A DNA stretch of 64,000 nucleotides from DATFVA01 sp963771705 (lineage in GTDB: Bacteria > Bacteroidota > Ignavibacteria > Ignavibacteriales > Ignavibacteriaceae): assembly GCA_963771705.1 (NCBI GenBank), contig CAVYUP010000005.1:774324-838323 (forward strand), read 5' to 3'. The notes under the pieces are model-generated. The model did not search any database. It saw nothing but the letters and a program-made list of their open reading frames with translations, and was not told the DNA's origin. How positions within the stretch are numbered: position 1 is the first letter of the stretch; each line of letters begins with the position of its first letter. Shown piece after piece: positions 15,439-25,031 of this stretch. The translations under genes were made by a program, and so were the position numbers.

Positions 15439-15858
15439 ATGAAAACACTTACAAAAAAAATCATTATCTATCTGATCATTTTCTCCTTCCTGAACCTGGC
15501 GGCATGTACCTCTTCAAATGCTGTCAGCAAAGAAGCACTTTACGCAAAATGCGACAGAGGGGCTGTAGGCACATTGACCATAGCCACGGACAAGACGCGC
15601 TTTACAATTGATGAAGCCTCGTGCAGGATAAATAACGACACCCTGATAGTAACGGGAATCAATTCCGCTGCCGCAGGCCAGAGCCGGATCTATACAGATT
15701 CGGTTGCAATGGCGGACATAAGGTACGTTGAACTTGAAGAAACAGATTCAGGCAAAACATTAGGATTAATAATCGGTGTTAGTGCAGCTGCTCTTGGTAT
15801 TTTTGTGCTCCTGGCGGCCAACAGTCTTGGTGACAGCATAACAAAATCGTGCAACTGA
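15439..15858 (+). CDS. Small lipoprotein with C-terminal membrane segment
   Basis: 139 residues. The signal peptide with lipobox FLNLAAC places Cys23 as the lipidated residue. The middle (about 30-105) is a small beta-rich domain (GTLTIATDKTRFTIDEASCR, NNDTLIVTGINSA) with no recognised family. A hydrophobic segment (GLIIGVSAAALGIFVLLAA, about 112-130) follows. The order of lipobox, beta domain and terminal glycine-rich helix is common in small Bacteroidota-type lipoproteins. It is followed 126 bases later by a T9SS cargo gene on the same strand. Function unknown. Confidence 0.7.
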   Translation: MKTLTKKIIIYLIIFSFLNLAACTSSNAVSKEALYAKCDRGAVGTLTIATDKTRFTIDEASCRINNDTLIVTGINSAAAGQSRIYTDSVAMADIRYVELEETDSGKTLGLIIGVSAAALGIFVLLAANSLGDSITKSCN

Positions 15859-15983
15859 GATGATATATCGGGTACTGTTTTTGGGAAAACCAATTGTCTC
15901 TATCAGGATTTTAATTTAATTTTATCATTATCCTTTAATAAAAAGGTTTCACAGGGAACAGCGTATCGAAAGGGAGGCCAGAG

Positions 15984-17756
15984 GTGAAAAATTTAACTGC
16001 AGAACTCATCGCAGGCATAATAATACTTATCTGCTCGCAGATGGTATTCTCTGCCCAGGACAAAGAAGGAAAGAAGGGAGAGCACACCCAAGAGAAGGAA
16101 GTATTAACAGATCCCACTCAAAGTCTTATAAACATTAACAATATTACCTGCTGGGCCGCACAGGACGGATTCCATGACTGGGTTGTTCAGAGTGTGGGAA
16201 AGTCGTGGAACGGGTCATTTCCCAGAAACGTTTTTGCAGGTACAATCTTCAGTGAAGGAATAGTATGGGGAGGGCAGGTGAATGACGGTTCATCTCCTTT
16301 AATCCGTGTGAACGGAAATACATACGCCAGCGGCTGTACACCCATTACAAGAGTTTTTCGTGTAAGGGCGGACTATCAGACTGAAGACCTTCTGATGGAT
16401 GCGGCAACCTTCTTCAATATCCCCGCGGGGGATGTAACACAGGAACAAATTAACGAGATCCGCACACAGTATGAAACCGACCGGAACAACTGGCCGGCAG
16501 ATGAAGGAGCGCCTTTTAATGATGTAAATGAGGATGGCATTTACGAGCCCGATATCGATATACCCGGAGTACCCCAGGCCTCGCAGACAATGTTCATTAA
16601 GTATGATGATGGGAATGTTCCTCTTTATGGTTCGCCCGCGATCGGGCTTGAAGTTTCTGAAACTTACTGGGCAGTATCCGGTCACGAGGAATTAATGAAT
16701 ACAATCTTCAAAAAAACAGACATCAAGTATACGGGCGGCAGCCAGCCTTCACCGGGCTCATATATAGACAGTATGTTCATTTGCCAGTGGTCTGATCCTG
16801 ACATTGGTAATTCCGGGGACGATTTTGCTGGATGCGATACTACTTTAAATCTTGGTTACGCCTACAACTCGTACTCCGTCGATGCAGTTTATACTGGATT
16901 GGGACTTGCTCCTCCGGCGGCAGGTTATGTAATGCTGCAGGGAACATCAGAGTACACAGGGGATATGGCTGACAGTGCCATTTTTAATTTAAAATGGAGA
17001 AAAGGTTACAGGTATTCAAATCCGAATCCCTTAAGTTCTTTTATTTATCTTGCCGGAGGAGGTACCTGGTCAGATCCTGCTTTTAACTATACCGGTACGC
17101 TGGAATTTTACAATATTATGAGAGGATATAGACCTGATCCGCCTTACCCAGCTGGTGAACTTTTTCCTGAAGGAGCTGCTGATTATACTGGAACAGGGTG
17201 TTACCTGCTTACGGGAGATCCCGTTTCAGGTACCGGAAAAACTGATGGAGAAATAGATCCTCTTGGTGACAGGAGAATTGTATCAGTGAACGGACCATTT
17301 AATATGGAGTTAGGCGATCAGGTTGAAATTGTAACTGCCTTTATATCAGCACTGGGCACTGACAATCTGTCAGCCATCACTAAACTGCGGCAGGACGCGG
17401 CAAGCGCGGATTCCACATTTCAAACAATGGTTGATTCATCATACATTGTCGGAGTGGCGGCAGCAGTTGAAAAAAGTATCTCTTTCAATTTATCGCAGAA
17501 CTATCCTAATCCTTTCAACCCTGTTACCGGCATTCAATACACCATCCCTAAATCCGGTATGGTAACTTTGAAAGTATATGATATCCTCGGCAACGAAATT
17601 ACCACCTTAGTGAACAGGGAACAGACAGCGGGAAGTTATTCCGCACAGTTCAGGGGGAACGGTTTAGCGAGCGGGATCTATATCTACCAGCTAATTTCGA
17701 CCGAAAAAGATGGAAAAAGTTCCATCCTGACCCGGAAGATGGTTTTACTGAAATAG
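15984..17756 (+). CDS. Secreted protein with type IX secretion C-terminal tail
   Basis: 590 residues from a GTG start preceded by a strong GGGAGG. An N-terminal signal peptide (about 1-24, ending VFSAQ) is followed by a large extracellular region of unknown family, rich in Asp, Gly and aromatic residues; it contains acidic EDGIYEPDIDIPG-like turns that may bind calcium. The last 90 residues are a T9SS sorting domain: LSQNYPNPFNPVTGIQYTIP, then VYDILGNEITTLVN and GLASGIYIYQL. The protein should cross the outer membrane by the Por system, which is encoded elsewhere. A terminator follows the stop codon. Confidence 0.85.
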   Translation: MKNLTAELIAGIIILICSQMVFSAQDKEGKKGEHTQEKEVLTDPTQSLININNITCWAAQDGFHDWVVQSVGKSWNGSFPRNVFAGTIFSEGIVWGGQVNDGSSPLIRVNGNTYASGCTPITRVFRVRADYQTEDLLMDAATFFNIPAGDVTQEQINEIRTQYETDRNNWPADEGAPFNDVNEDGIYEPDIDIPGVPQASQTMFIKYDDGNVPLYGSPAIGLEVSETYWAVSGHEELMNTIFKKTDIKYTGGSQPSPGSYIDSMFICQWSDPDIGNSGDDFAGCDTTLNLGYAYNSYSVDAVYTGLGLAPPAAGYVMLQGTSEYTGDMADSAIFNLKWRKGYRYSNPNPLSSFIYLAGGGTWSDPAFNYTGTLEFYNIMRGYRPDPPYPAGELFPEGAADYTGTGCYLLTGDPVSGTGKTDGEIDPLGDRRIVSVNGPFNMELGDQVEIVTAFISALGTDNLSAITKLRQDAASADSTFQTMVDSSYIVGVAAAVEKSISFNLSQNYPNPFNPVTGIQYTIPKSGMVTLKVYDILGNEITTLVNREQTAGSYSAQFRGNGLASGIYIYQLISTEKDGKSSILTRKMVLLK

Positions 17757-17778
17757 CTCTACCGATCTCCTTTAGAAC

Positions 17779-17809
17779 AAGGCTGCCTGCAATCAGGCGA
17801 CCTTTTTTA
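17779..17809 (+). terminator. Terminator of the T9SS cargo gene
   Basis: AAGG-CT-GCCTG-CAAT-CAGGC-GA-CCTT forms a stem with one internal loop followed by TTTTTT. It lies 23 bases after the stop codon. Confidence 0.8.
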
Positions 17810-18215
17810 TATTACTATTCCGCATAACGCTCTATAGCTGAAGGCTGACGAAATCTCCTGTCTCAGGATTATTCCCATACTACAAATATGAACTATCCGC
17901 CATCGCCAACTTCCGTTTGAATAGTTTATACAAAATATAAGAAAGATCTTCTAAGATAGTCCGCTCTGGACGGGTGAATTGGTAATAATATCCTAAAAGA
18001 CGGGAAATGCGACATAGTTTATAAAAAACGTTACATAGCTACTATGCGTAGGCAGGCTCCTTTTGTTTAATTGTACCCTGATTAAGGAAGTTTTCAGGGT
18101 GAAGATTTTATGGTGAGGGCACAGGCAGTTTAAAGGTTCAGCATGTGAGAAACATATTAGAAGTTGTGCAGATTCAATCAGCAGTTACACATCTAAAAAA
18201 ATAACGGGAGGTACT
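17810..18215. other. Gene-free leader before the large beta-helix protein
   Basis: No open frame with coding character is visible in these 406 bases. The only local structure seen is a weak hairpin GTCCGCTCTGGAC near 17960. A clear Shine-Dalgarno (GGGAGG) stands 6-12 bases before the ATG at 18216. The promoter is presumably here but no box pair stands out. Confidence 0.5.
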
Positions 18216-21200
18216 ATGTCAATTGGGAAAAGTTCATTTCATTTTAATTTTAGCCTCTTCTTCAAACTGGCTATCATTTTGCTCATCGTTTTCAGTTATT
18301 CAATCCCCGCGCAGCAATTCGGAACTTCTTTGAGGGTTCACCACTCAACCCCGGCTCAAAAAATTACCAAAACCCTTGCGGATCCATTGCCCGAAGGAAC
18401 CTACACCGTAGGAATAACAGGCGATTTTCCAACCATTGATTCAGCATTCAACCGGCTTTCTTCAGATGGGATACTTGGTCCTGTAACCCTCGAACTGATT
18501 GATGAATTATATACTGCTCCTTCAACAGAAAACGGTTTTTTATTAAGTGGACCTATTCCGGGAGCGAACGGAAACAATTGTGTGCTATTAAGACCCGCAG
18601 ATGATAAAAATGTAATTATTACTGGATCAGGGCAATCAGTACTTAAGTTTATAAATACTAGTTATATTACTCTGGACGGAATCGCATTGAATGGACCTAC
18701 TAGTCTTACTATCACAGCACAACATAATTCACAGTTTCCATATAATGATGGACTTGATTTCCTTGACAATTCAAATCATAATATAACACGGTATATTACT
18801 GTACAATCCGAAGATTATGAGAGATCAAGCTGCGGTATAGCTTTTTTTACCAATGATACTGAAACTCCTGACAGCAATTTAATAGAAAACAATTTTATAA
18901 AAAGCGGAAATGCAGCAATCTACATGGGAGCACCTTATAACTCTATTCAAAGGCCAAAGGATAATATTATTAGGGGAAATTATGTAGGATCCGAAACTGA
19001 TAGCTTAATTGAATATGGAATATTATTACAATTTTGCAGCAATAGTTTAATAGAAAATAATATCGTACAAAATCTAAAAGTCAACGCGATAACATCGGAT
19101 GGATCTTTAGGTGGGATATATGCCGTTCTTGATGATAATGATATAATCCGAAATAATATTGTGCATAACATAAAAGCTGAAAGTGGATTTACATCATTGG
19201 GAATTGCTCTTTCAGGCGACGGAAGTATGTATGGGCATAATAACCTGCTATATAATAATATGGTCTATGATATACAAGGTGCATCTGTTGGTTCGTACCA
19301 TATATGTTCTGGCTTTTTTATTTACAGCCAAGTAGATCCCAAGATTTATTACAACTCAGTTACCTTGAGCGGCAATAACCAATCAAATAATGCTTATGGT
19401 TCTGCAGCCTTAGGGATTTATGGAGCAAGTACAAGTATTAAAGCAAAAAATAACATTTTAGTTAACATTAGAGACGAATCACCTTCTTGTGCAACAACTA
19501 TATTCAATTATACTTCTACAAACCTCTCTTCTGAAAATAATGATCTTTACTATATCCAAAATCAATATAACTGCCTTGTTAAAATAGCAGGAACTGATTA
19601 CCTCACTCTTGCAGAGTGGCAGGCTACGGGTCATGACATAAACAGTATCAGCGAGATGCCGAATTTTATTGGATCGGATCTTCATATTAATGAAATCGGA
19701 TCTACCAGATTAGAGTCCCATGGAATACCTATCACTGGAATAGAAACAGACCTGGATGGTGATTTAAGAAATAATTCCACCCCTGATATCGGAGCAGACG
19801 AATTCAATGGGGCTATGCCTGTAGAGGAATGGTATCAGATAGCGGGTCCTTTTGAGGGAATGACTCGCGGCAGGATTAGCGTAGTTGATCCAAATATTAT
19901 CTGGATAGCAGGTGGCTATCCGGCAGGCCCACCAAGAGTCTACAGGACAATAGATGGGGGATTAAACTGGACAGAAATTCCTACTGACGGTTTGCCATAT
20001 TATTTAATGGCAATTGCGGGTAAAGATGCACTGACGGCTTTTATTGGGGATGCTGGCAGTATAAATGGAGGCGGGAATGCAAAGTTTTATAAGACCACTG
20101 ATGCCGGTCAGCATTGGATAGTAATAGATTCCACCGGAGGCACTGGGGGGTTTTTTAATGACATTCAATTCTCAAAAAGTAATCCTGAATTTGGGATTGC
20201 AATGAGTGACCCGCCGAATGGTACCGGTAATGATTATATCATTGAGAAAACTACTAATGGAGGAATGACCTGGGAAAGAACAACTGTTCCAGGTCAACTT
20301 AACTGCTATGGATTATATTATATAGCCTATCCAATAGATGATCAGTTTTATGGCTTCGCTACGTTTAATGTAACCAATAATATAATGAAATCATATACTA
20401 CTTCTGATGGCGGTGCAAACTGGTATCTTGGTGATCAGGGAATAAGCTTTGCAAATTGGGGAGGAGGGGACATAGTATTTAATGATGATAAACAGCATGG
20501 GATTATGTTCGGTGCTGATATCCCGAATATAATGGTGACATCAGATGGAGGACATGTCTGGACTGAGGTAAATACAAATACGGATATATCGGGTTTTTCA
20601 ACTGCTTCATGGGTCTCCGGAACCGATGTCGTATTTATTTGCTCTATTTACAGCACCTCCAGGAATAAGATCATCCGAAGTGACGATAACGGATTAACCT
20701 GGCAGTCTCAGGTAACACCTGATCTCTCTGTGATTGAACTGGATAATGTTAATATCAATGGTGGAGTAATAAGTTATGCCATAACATCTGAAGGTATGAT
20801 TCTAAAATGTACTCAACCTGTCATTCTTCCTGTTGAACTAAGTTCATTTACTGCATCGAAGAGTGTTGAAGGTGTAAAACTCAACTGGGTTACCGCTACT
20901 GAAACCAATAACCGGGGATTTGAGATAGAAAGAAGTTACAGCAGTGAGGGATTTATAACTATTGGATATGTTAAAGGACAAGGGACAACAACAGAACAGC
21001 ACAATTATACATATACCGATAATAACCTGAATCAGGGCAGCTATTCATACAGACTCAAACAATATGACTTCGACGGAACCTTCCATTACTCTGATGTTGT
21101 AAAAGTCGATTTCAATATCCCTCTAAAGTTCGCTCTGGAGCAGAACTATCCAAATCCTTTTAATCCGGCAACAACTATAAAATGGCAGTCACCGGAAGAT

Positions 21201-21386
21201 GGTGTACAAACATTAAAGATCTATGATGTACTGGGAAATGAAGTAAAGATGCTCGTGAATGAGTTCAGGCAGGCGGGCCGTTACGAAATCAGCTTTGATG
21301 CCCGCAGCCTCGCCAGCGGAATTTACTTCTACCGTTTTACAGCAGGGAAATTTAGTTCCGTGAGGAAGATGATTTTGCTGAAGTAG
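18216..21386 (+). CDS. Large secreted beta-helix plus BNR-propeller protein with T9SS tail
   Basis: 1056 residues. After a signal peptide (about 1-33) come a right-handed beta-helix region (about 50-540) with many short N-rich rungs such as SNLIENNFIKSGN, NSLIENNIVQNL and NDIIRNNIVHNI; a PDIGADEF cap; a propeller region (about 545-870) with Asp-box repeats (TIDGGLNW, TTDAGQHW, TTNGGMTW, TSDGGANW, TSDGGHVW, SDDNGLTW); a fibronectin-like LPVELSSFTASK module; and a T9SS tail with EQNYPNPFNPATTIKW. Beta-helices of this type bind or cut polysaccharides; Asp-box propellers occur in sialidases and in Ycf48-like proteins. No catalytic residue set was identified. The beta-helix DNA (about 18650-19600) is visibly more AT-rich than its flanks. 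Confidence 0.85.
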   Translation: MSIGKSSFHFNFSLFFKLAIILLIVFSYSIPAQQFGTSLRVHHSTPAQKITKTLADPLPEGTYTVGITGDFPTIDSAFNRLSSDGILGPVTLELIDELYTAPSTENGFLLSGPIPGANGNNCVLLRPADDKNVIITGSGQSVLKFINTSYITLDGIALNGPTSLTITAQHNSQFPYNDGLDFLDNSNHNITRYITVQSEDYERSSCGIAFFTNDTETPDSNLIENNFIKSGNAAIYMGAPYNSIQRPKDNIIRGNYVGSETDSLIEYGILLQFCSNSLIENNIVQNLKVNAITSDGSLGGIYAVLDDNDIIRNNIVHNIKAESGFTSLGIALSGDGSMYGHNNLLYNNMVYDIQGASVGSYHICSGFFIYSQVDPKIYYNSVTLSGNNQSNNAYGSAALGIYGASTSIKAKNNILVNIRDESPSCATTIFNYTSTNLSSENNDLYYIQNQYNCLVKIAGTDYLTLAEWQATGHDINSISEMPNFIGSDLHINEIGSTRLESHGIPITGIETDLDGDLRNNSTPDIGADEFNGAMPVEEWYQIAGPFEGMTRGRISVVDPNIIWIAGGYPAGPPRVYRTIDGGLNWTEIPTDGLPYYLMAIAGKDALTAFIGDAGSINGGGNAKFYKTTDAGQHWIVIDSTGGTGGFFNDIQFSKSNPEFGIAMSDPPNGTGNDYIIEKTTNGGMTWERTTVPGQLNCYGLYYIAYPIDDQFYGFATFNVTNNIMKSYTTSDGGANWYLGDQGISFANWGGGDIVFNDDKQHGIMFGADIPNIMVTSDGGHVWTEVNTNTDISGFSTASWVSGTDVVFICSIYSTSRNKIIRSDDNGLTWQSQVTPDLSVIELDNVNINGGVISYAITSEGMILKCTQPVILPVELSSFTASKSVEGVKLNWVTATETNNRGFEIERSYSSEGFITIGYVKGQGTTTEQHNYTYTDNNLNQGSYSYRLKQYDFDGTFHYSDVVKVDFNIPLKFALEQNYPNPFNPATTIKWQSPEDGVQTLKIYDVLGNEVKMLVNEFRQAGRYEISFDARSLASGIYFYRFTAGKFSSVRKMILLK

Positions 21387-21422
21387 TCGGACACAAAAAA
21401 AGTGAGGGTAGTATAAACAACA

Positions 21423-21444
21423 GGATGGGATGTAAGTCCCATCC
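21423..21444. repeat. Hairpin copy 1 flanking the prolyl oligopeptidase gene
   Basis: GGATGGGA-TGTAAG-TCCCATCC is a perfect 8-bp stem. A close copy, including the loop (TTTAAG), lies at 23779-23802 on the other side of the oligopeptidase gene. Neither copy has a T run, so neither is a standard terminator. Confidence 0.6.
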
Positions 21445-21551
21445 GTTGATAACCCGGGGAAAAACATAACCATTTTTCCCTTGTTACCGGAGCAAATAAA
21501 ATTGCCATTTGTTCGAATGAAAAATTATTAAGAACAAAATCAGGAGGGATT

Positions 21552-23732
21552 ATGAAAGTTCTATTTCTAACATTTAACATATTATTGTTTTCCTGCCTTC
21601 AAGTGCTTCCGCAAGCACAGAGGGTCAAACCTCCCTTAGCTCCCGTTAATCCTGTGGAGGATGTTTACTTTGGTAAAACAGTTATCGACCCATATCGTTA
21701 CATGGAGAACTTAAAGGATACGGTAGTTAAGAGTTGGATGAAAGCCCAATCGGATTATGCACGGGAAGTACTCAACAGTATTCCCGGTCGTCAGGCTCTT
21801 ATAGAAAAGAGGAAAGAATTTGATAACAGGCAATCCAGTTATGTGAATAATTTGAAGATAACAGATAATGATGTCTATTTTTATTTAAAAACGACTCCCT
21901 CAGACGAAACAGGAAAGCTTTACACAAGGAAAGGGTTTGACGGGGAAGAAACATTACTTTATGATCCTGCCTCATTCAGCGGAGATATGGATCAGAAGTA
22001 TGATATAAACACTATAAATCCTTCTGACGACGGTGGACTTGTTGCATTTTCAATGGCCGCAAATGGTTCAGAAAGCTCTAAAATCTTAATTATGAATGTT
22101 GAGACTAAAAAGTTATTACCTGAACAGATTGACCTTGTCTGGGTCGGAGAAGTTTCATGGCTGCCAGGCAACCAAAGCTTTCTTTTCAATCGTTTAAATT
22201 CGAGTGATGTTCATGATATGGAACGTGAAAAGAATACTAAAGTTTACCTGCATACAATAGGTAAAGGACCGTCTGCAGATAAAGAATTTTTTTCAAATGC
22301 AAAAAATCCCGGGCTCGGTATTAAACCGGAGGATATTCCAATTGTTATTTATGATAAAGATAGCAAGTATTTGTTTGCTTATCTTCTTACGGTGGATAAT
22401 AAGCGGACTGTTTTTTATGCACCTGAAAATGAATTAAAAAATTCTACCATCAACTGGAAAAGTTTATTTAAACCGGAAGATGAAGTATACTTTTTTTATC
22501 CTGCTTATAAAGATATTTATTTCTGCACGCCGAAAAACGCTCCCCATTTAAAAATACTAAAAACCTCTCTTGAAGAACCGGATGTTCAAAATGCTGAACT
22601 TGTTGTTCCCGAAAGTCCTGAAGGAACCATCACAAATTTTGGGTTAACCAACGAAGGCCTTTATTATACAATCTCAAAAAACGGAGTAGAAGCAGATTTA
22701 TATTATCTGCCCAATGGAGCAAAGGACTCCAAAAAAATTGAACTCCCCTTTACTGCCGGCAGTCTTTCCTTAAGTAATAAAGGAGTTAAATTTCCTGATA
22801 TCTGGGTTACGATTGCAGGCTGGACAAGTGACTATAAAAGATTTCGTTATCAGCCGGATAAAAATGAATTTAAATCTGAAAATCTATCGGCTGTCGCTGA
22901 ATTCCCCGAATTTGATGATTTAATAGTTGAAGAATTAATGATCCCGTCTCACGATGGTGTTAAAGTTCCCTTATCATTGGTTTATAAGAAGGGATTAAAA
23001 AAGGATGGAAATAATCCTGTCCTAATTTATGGTTACGGTTCTTATGGATTTTCAACGAACCCTTTCTTTAGTCCGGGATATTTACTATGGACAGCAGAAG
23101 GAGGAATTTTTGCTGTGGCACATGTAAGGGGAGGGAGTGAATTGGGTGATACCTGGTATAAAGGCGGCCATAAAGAAACCAAACCAAATACCTGGAAGGA
23201 TCTAATCAGCTGCACCGAATATTTAATTAAAGAAAAATATACGTCACCGAAAAAAGTTGCGATTAACGGTGCAAGTGCAGGGGGTATTTTAATAGGACGC
23301 GCAATGACTGAACGTCCTGATTTATTTGCTGCGTCTATCCCTGAAGTTGGAGCACTGAATGCTGTTAGATTTGAAGAAACTCCCAATGGACCTGTAAATA
23401 TCCCTGAATTCGGAACTGTGAAAGATTCTGCCGGGTGTATGGCTTTAATTGAAATGGATTCTTATCTGCATCTGCAAAGAGGAGTTGAGTATCCTGCAAC
23501 ATTCATAACGGCAGGAATGAATGACCCGCGGGTTATAGTATGGCAGCCGGCCAAATTTGCTGCGAGGCTTCAGGCGGACAATGGTTCTGATAAACCAATA
23601 CTATTTTGGGTGGACTATGAGGCAGGACATGGGATCGGAAATACAAAATCTAAAAACTTTGAGAGTCTTGCTGATCTGTTAAGCTTTGCATTATGGCAGA
23701 CAGGTCATCCGGGTTTTCAGGTAAAAGAATGA
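21552..23732 (+). CDS. Prolyl oligopeptidase (peptidase family S9A), exported
   Basis: 726 residues. A signal peptide (about 1-23, ending LPQAQ) directs it to the periplasm or beyond. The N-terminal part (about 30-440) is the seven-bladed propeller that gates the active site (DPYRYMENL is the family start). The catalytic domain carries Ser575 (NGASAGG), Asp658 (GMNDPRV) and His693 (EAGHG), the full S9A triad, and the family motif YGSYGFSTNPFFSPGYL. It would cleave short peptides after proline. A GGAGGG Shine-Dalgarno precedes the ATG. It stands alone, flanked by a pair of repeated hairpins. Confidence 0.92.
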   Translation: MKVLFLTFNILLFSCLQVLPQAQRVKPPLAPVNPVEDVYFGKTVIDPYRYMENLKDTVVKSWMKAQSDYAREVLNSIPGRQALIEKRKEFDNRQSSYVNNLKITDNDVYFYLKTTPSDETGKLYTRKGFDGEETLLYDPASFSGDMDQKYDINTINPSDDGGLVAFSMAANGSESSKILIMNVETKKLLPEQIDLVWVGEVSWLPGNQSFLFNRLNSSDVHDMEREKNTKVYLHTIGKGPSADKEFFSNAKNPGLGIKPEDIPIVIYDKDSKYLFAYLLTVDNKRTVFYAPENELKNSTINWKSLFKPEDEVYFFYPAYKDIYFCTPKNAPHLKILKTSLEEPDVQNAELVVPESPEGTITNFGLTNEGLYYTISKNGVEADLYYLPNGAKDSKKIELPFTAGSLSLSNKGVKFPDIWVTIAGWTSDYKRFRYQPDKNEFKSENLSAVAEFPEFDDLIVEELMIPSHDGVKVPLSLVYKKGLKKDGNNPVLIYGYGSYGFSTNPFFSPGYLLWTAEGGIFAVAHVRGGSELGDTWYKGGHKETKPNTWKDLISCTEYLIKEKYTSPKKVAINGASAGGILIGRAMTERPDLFAASIPEVGALNAVRFEETPNGPVNIPEFGTVKDSAGCMALIEMDSYLHLQRGVEYPATFITAGMNDPRVIVWQPAKFAARLQADNGSDKPILFWVDYEAGHGIGNTKSKNFESLADLLSFALWQTGHPGFQVKE

Positions 23733-23778
23733 TGCGGCTGATCTGGTTACTAAATTTGTTGAAAGTCAAATAATATAT

Positions 23779-23802
23779 GGGATGGGATTTAAGTTCCATC
23801 CC
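23779..23802. repeat. Hairpin copy 2 flanking the prolyl oligopeptidase gene
   Basis: GGGATGGGA-TTTAAG-TTCCATCCC forms a 9-bp stem with one G-T wobble. It repeats the hairpin at 21423-21444 with the same orientation and loop pattern. It sits upstream of the small lipoprotein gene at 23825. Confidence 0.6.
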
Positions 23803-23824
23803 GACTTAAAAGGAGGGAAAGAAA

Positions 23825-24121
23825 GTGAAAAGTTTACTTTTTGTTCTCCTCTTACTTGCTGGCTGCAGCAGCAACGATGTACTGAAAAGGTTCACAATTA
23901 CTGTGGATTGTGAAAACATGGTTGGTAGAATTCATAATGAATTCCAGGCTGATTCCTGTTTCAAAATAGGCAGCAAGTTTATAGCTTTTACTGATAAAGA
24001 TTCAATAGTGTATTATGTATCAGAGTTTTGCGGCACTATTTGTATTAGATGCAATGAAGATAAGTTAACCCGAAGAGATCAAATAACGGAGGAGGGAATA
24101 TTATCGGCTCAAAAGAAATAA
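23825..24121 (+). CDS. Small cysteine-rich lipoprotein
   Basis: 98 residues from GTG, with an AAAGGAGGG Shine-Dalgarno in front. MKSLLFVLLLLAGC is a short signal peptide with lipidated Cys14. The mature part has five further cysteines (VDCENM, DSCFKI, EFCGTICIRC), spaced so that two disulfides or a metal site are possible. Two of them, in a CxxC arrangement at the end (CIRC), could be redox active. No family is recognised. It is a single gene, followed by a hairpin at 24149. Confidence 0.6.
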   Translation: MKSLLFVLLLLAGCSSNDVLKRFTITVDCENMVGRIHNEFQADSCFKIGSKFIAFTDKDSIVYYVSEFCGTICIRCNEDKLTRRDQITEEGILSAQKK

Positions 24122-24141
24122 CTGCAGCAATAAGAATTCAT

Positions 24142-24173
24142 AAAAAAATACCCCTGCCGATAAAGCAGGGGTA
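24142..24173 (-). terminator. Terminator for leftward transcription
   Basis: TACCCCTGC (24149-24157) and GCAGGGGTA (24165-24173) give a 9-bp perfect stem. On the minus strand it is followed by TTTTTTT (24142-24148). It lies 28 bases past the stop of the rightward lipoprotein gene, where it may also act as a bidirectional barrier. Confidence 0.65.
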
Positions 24174-24383
24174 CGCGCAAAATTATCCCCGGTCTATTTT
24201 CACCAGAGAATATCTGTATTGATCTGAATTGTGGATCTTCTGTATTTTTCCCTTATTAACCCATAATTACGAACTTAAGATAAACCGATACTTTATTAAA
24301 GGCAAGACTGCGCTAACTTTTGATAAGATTAAGGTTTAAGGCGGGATGAGATGAATTACAGGTTTACAGGAAACAGGCAAGAA

Positions 24384-24458
24384 TAAAAAAAGAGATTGAT
24401 TGCAAACTTTTCCAGTAGAAAATAAATTTTCGACTGGTTTCTGTTTACAACCAATCTC
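24384..24458 (-). terminator. Terminator downstream of the orphan receiver gene
   Basis: A long two-part stem: GAGATTG (24392-24398) with CAATCTC (24452-24458), TTGCAAAC with GTTTACAA, and CCAGT with ACTGG at the tip. On the minus strand it is followed by a run of T (24384-24390). It lies 87 bases after the stop of the leftward receiver gene. The rest of the 24122-24544 gap shows no gene. Confidence 0.7.
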
Positions 24459-24544
24459 AATTACAAATCTAAAATAAATAATTTAGGAGTCAATACCCTT
24501 CTTCCAGGCTGTTAAACTGAACACATAGGTTCAGGCTGACGCAA

Positions 24545-24916
24545 TCAAACTTTCAGATTCCTGCCGATCATTTCATTAACTATCTGCTTAAATTCTTTAT
24601 TGCTGAAAGGTTTTGCGATAACCGCGCAATTTTCCATAAGACTGCTTTTACTGCTTCCGGCCGTTATGGATCCTGTAATGTAAATGATAGGGACTTTGTA
24701 TTTTAATACGACTTTTTCGGTGAAGTTGATTGCTGATTCATGCATTGTATAATCCGAGATTACCAGATCTGGTTTATCATTCAAAAGCTGTTCTTCAACC
24801 TCTTTAAGATTGGAATTTATTCCCACTATATTATACCCCATTTCCTTTAAAAGGTGCTGGACATCCAGAGCTATAATCCCTTGTTTTTCAACGATTAAAA
24901 CCTTTTTCCTTGTCAT
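24545..24916 (-). CDS. Single-domain response regulator (receiver only)
   Basis: 123 residues, one receiver domain and no output domain. The phospho-acceptor is Asp55 (LVISDYTM), with Thr81 and Lys102 (AKPF) in place. The usual N-terminal acidic pair is reduced: VLIVEKQG has Glu10 but Lys11 where a second acidic residue should help hold Mg2+. Phosphorylation may therefore be weaker or metal binding altered. There is no kinase gene nearby. It resembles the stand-alone receivers that act with PAS/HWE-type kinases or as phosphate sinks. Confidence 0.85.
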   Translation of the reverse strand: MTRKKVLIVEKQGIIALDVQHLLKEMGYNIVGINSNLKEVEEQLLNDKPDLVISDYTMHESAINFTEKVVLKYKVPIIYITGSITAGSSKSSLMENCAVIAKPFSNKEFKQIVNEMIGRNLKV

Positions 24917-25006
24917 AGGTCTCTTAAGATAGTTTTATATTTTTTAAGAACGAATTTAAAAAATTTCAGGAAATATCTGATATAAAAAATGCGTGACAAA
25001 AATCAC

Positions 25007-25031
25007 AAAAAACCTGATTCCTTCAACCAGG
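25007..25031 (-). terminator. Terminator overlapping the stop codon of the small membrane protein gene
   Basis: On the minus strand CCTGGTT-GAAGG-AATCAGG is followed by TTTTTT (25012-25007). The upstream arm uses the last codons and the TGA of the gene at 25023-25274 (CCT GGT TGA). This tight placement supports that the small gene is real. Confidence 0.65.
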
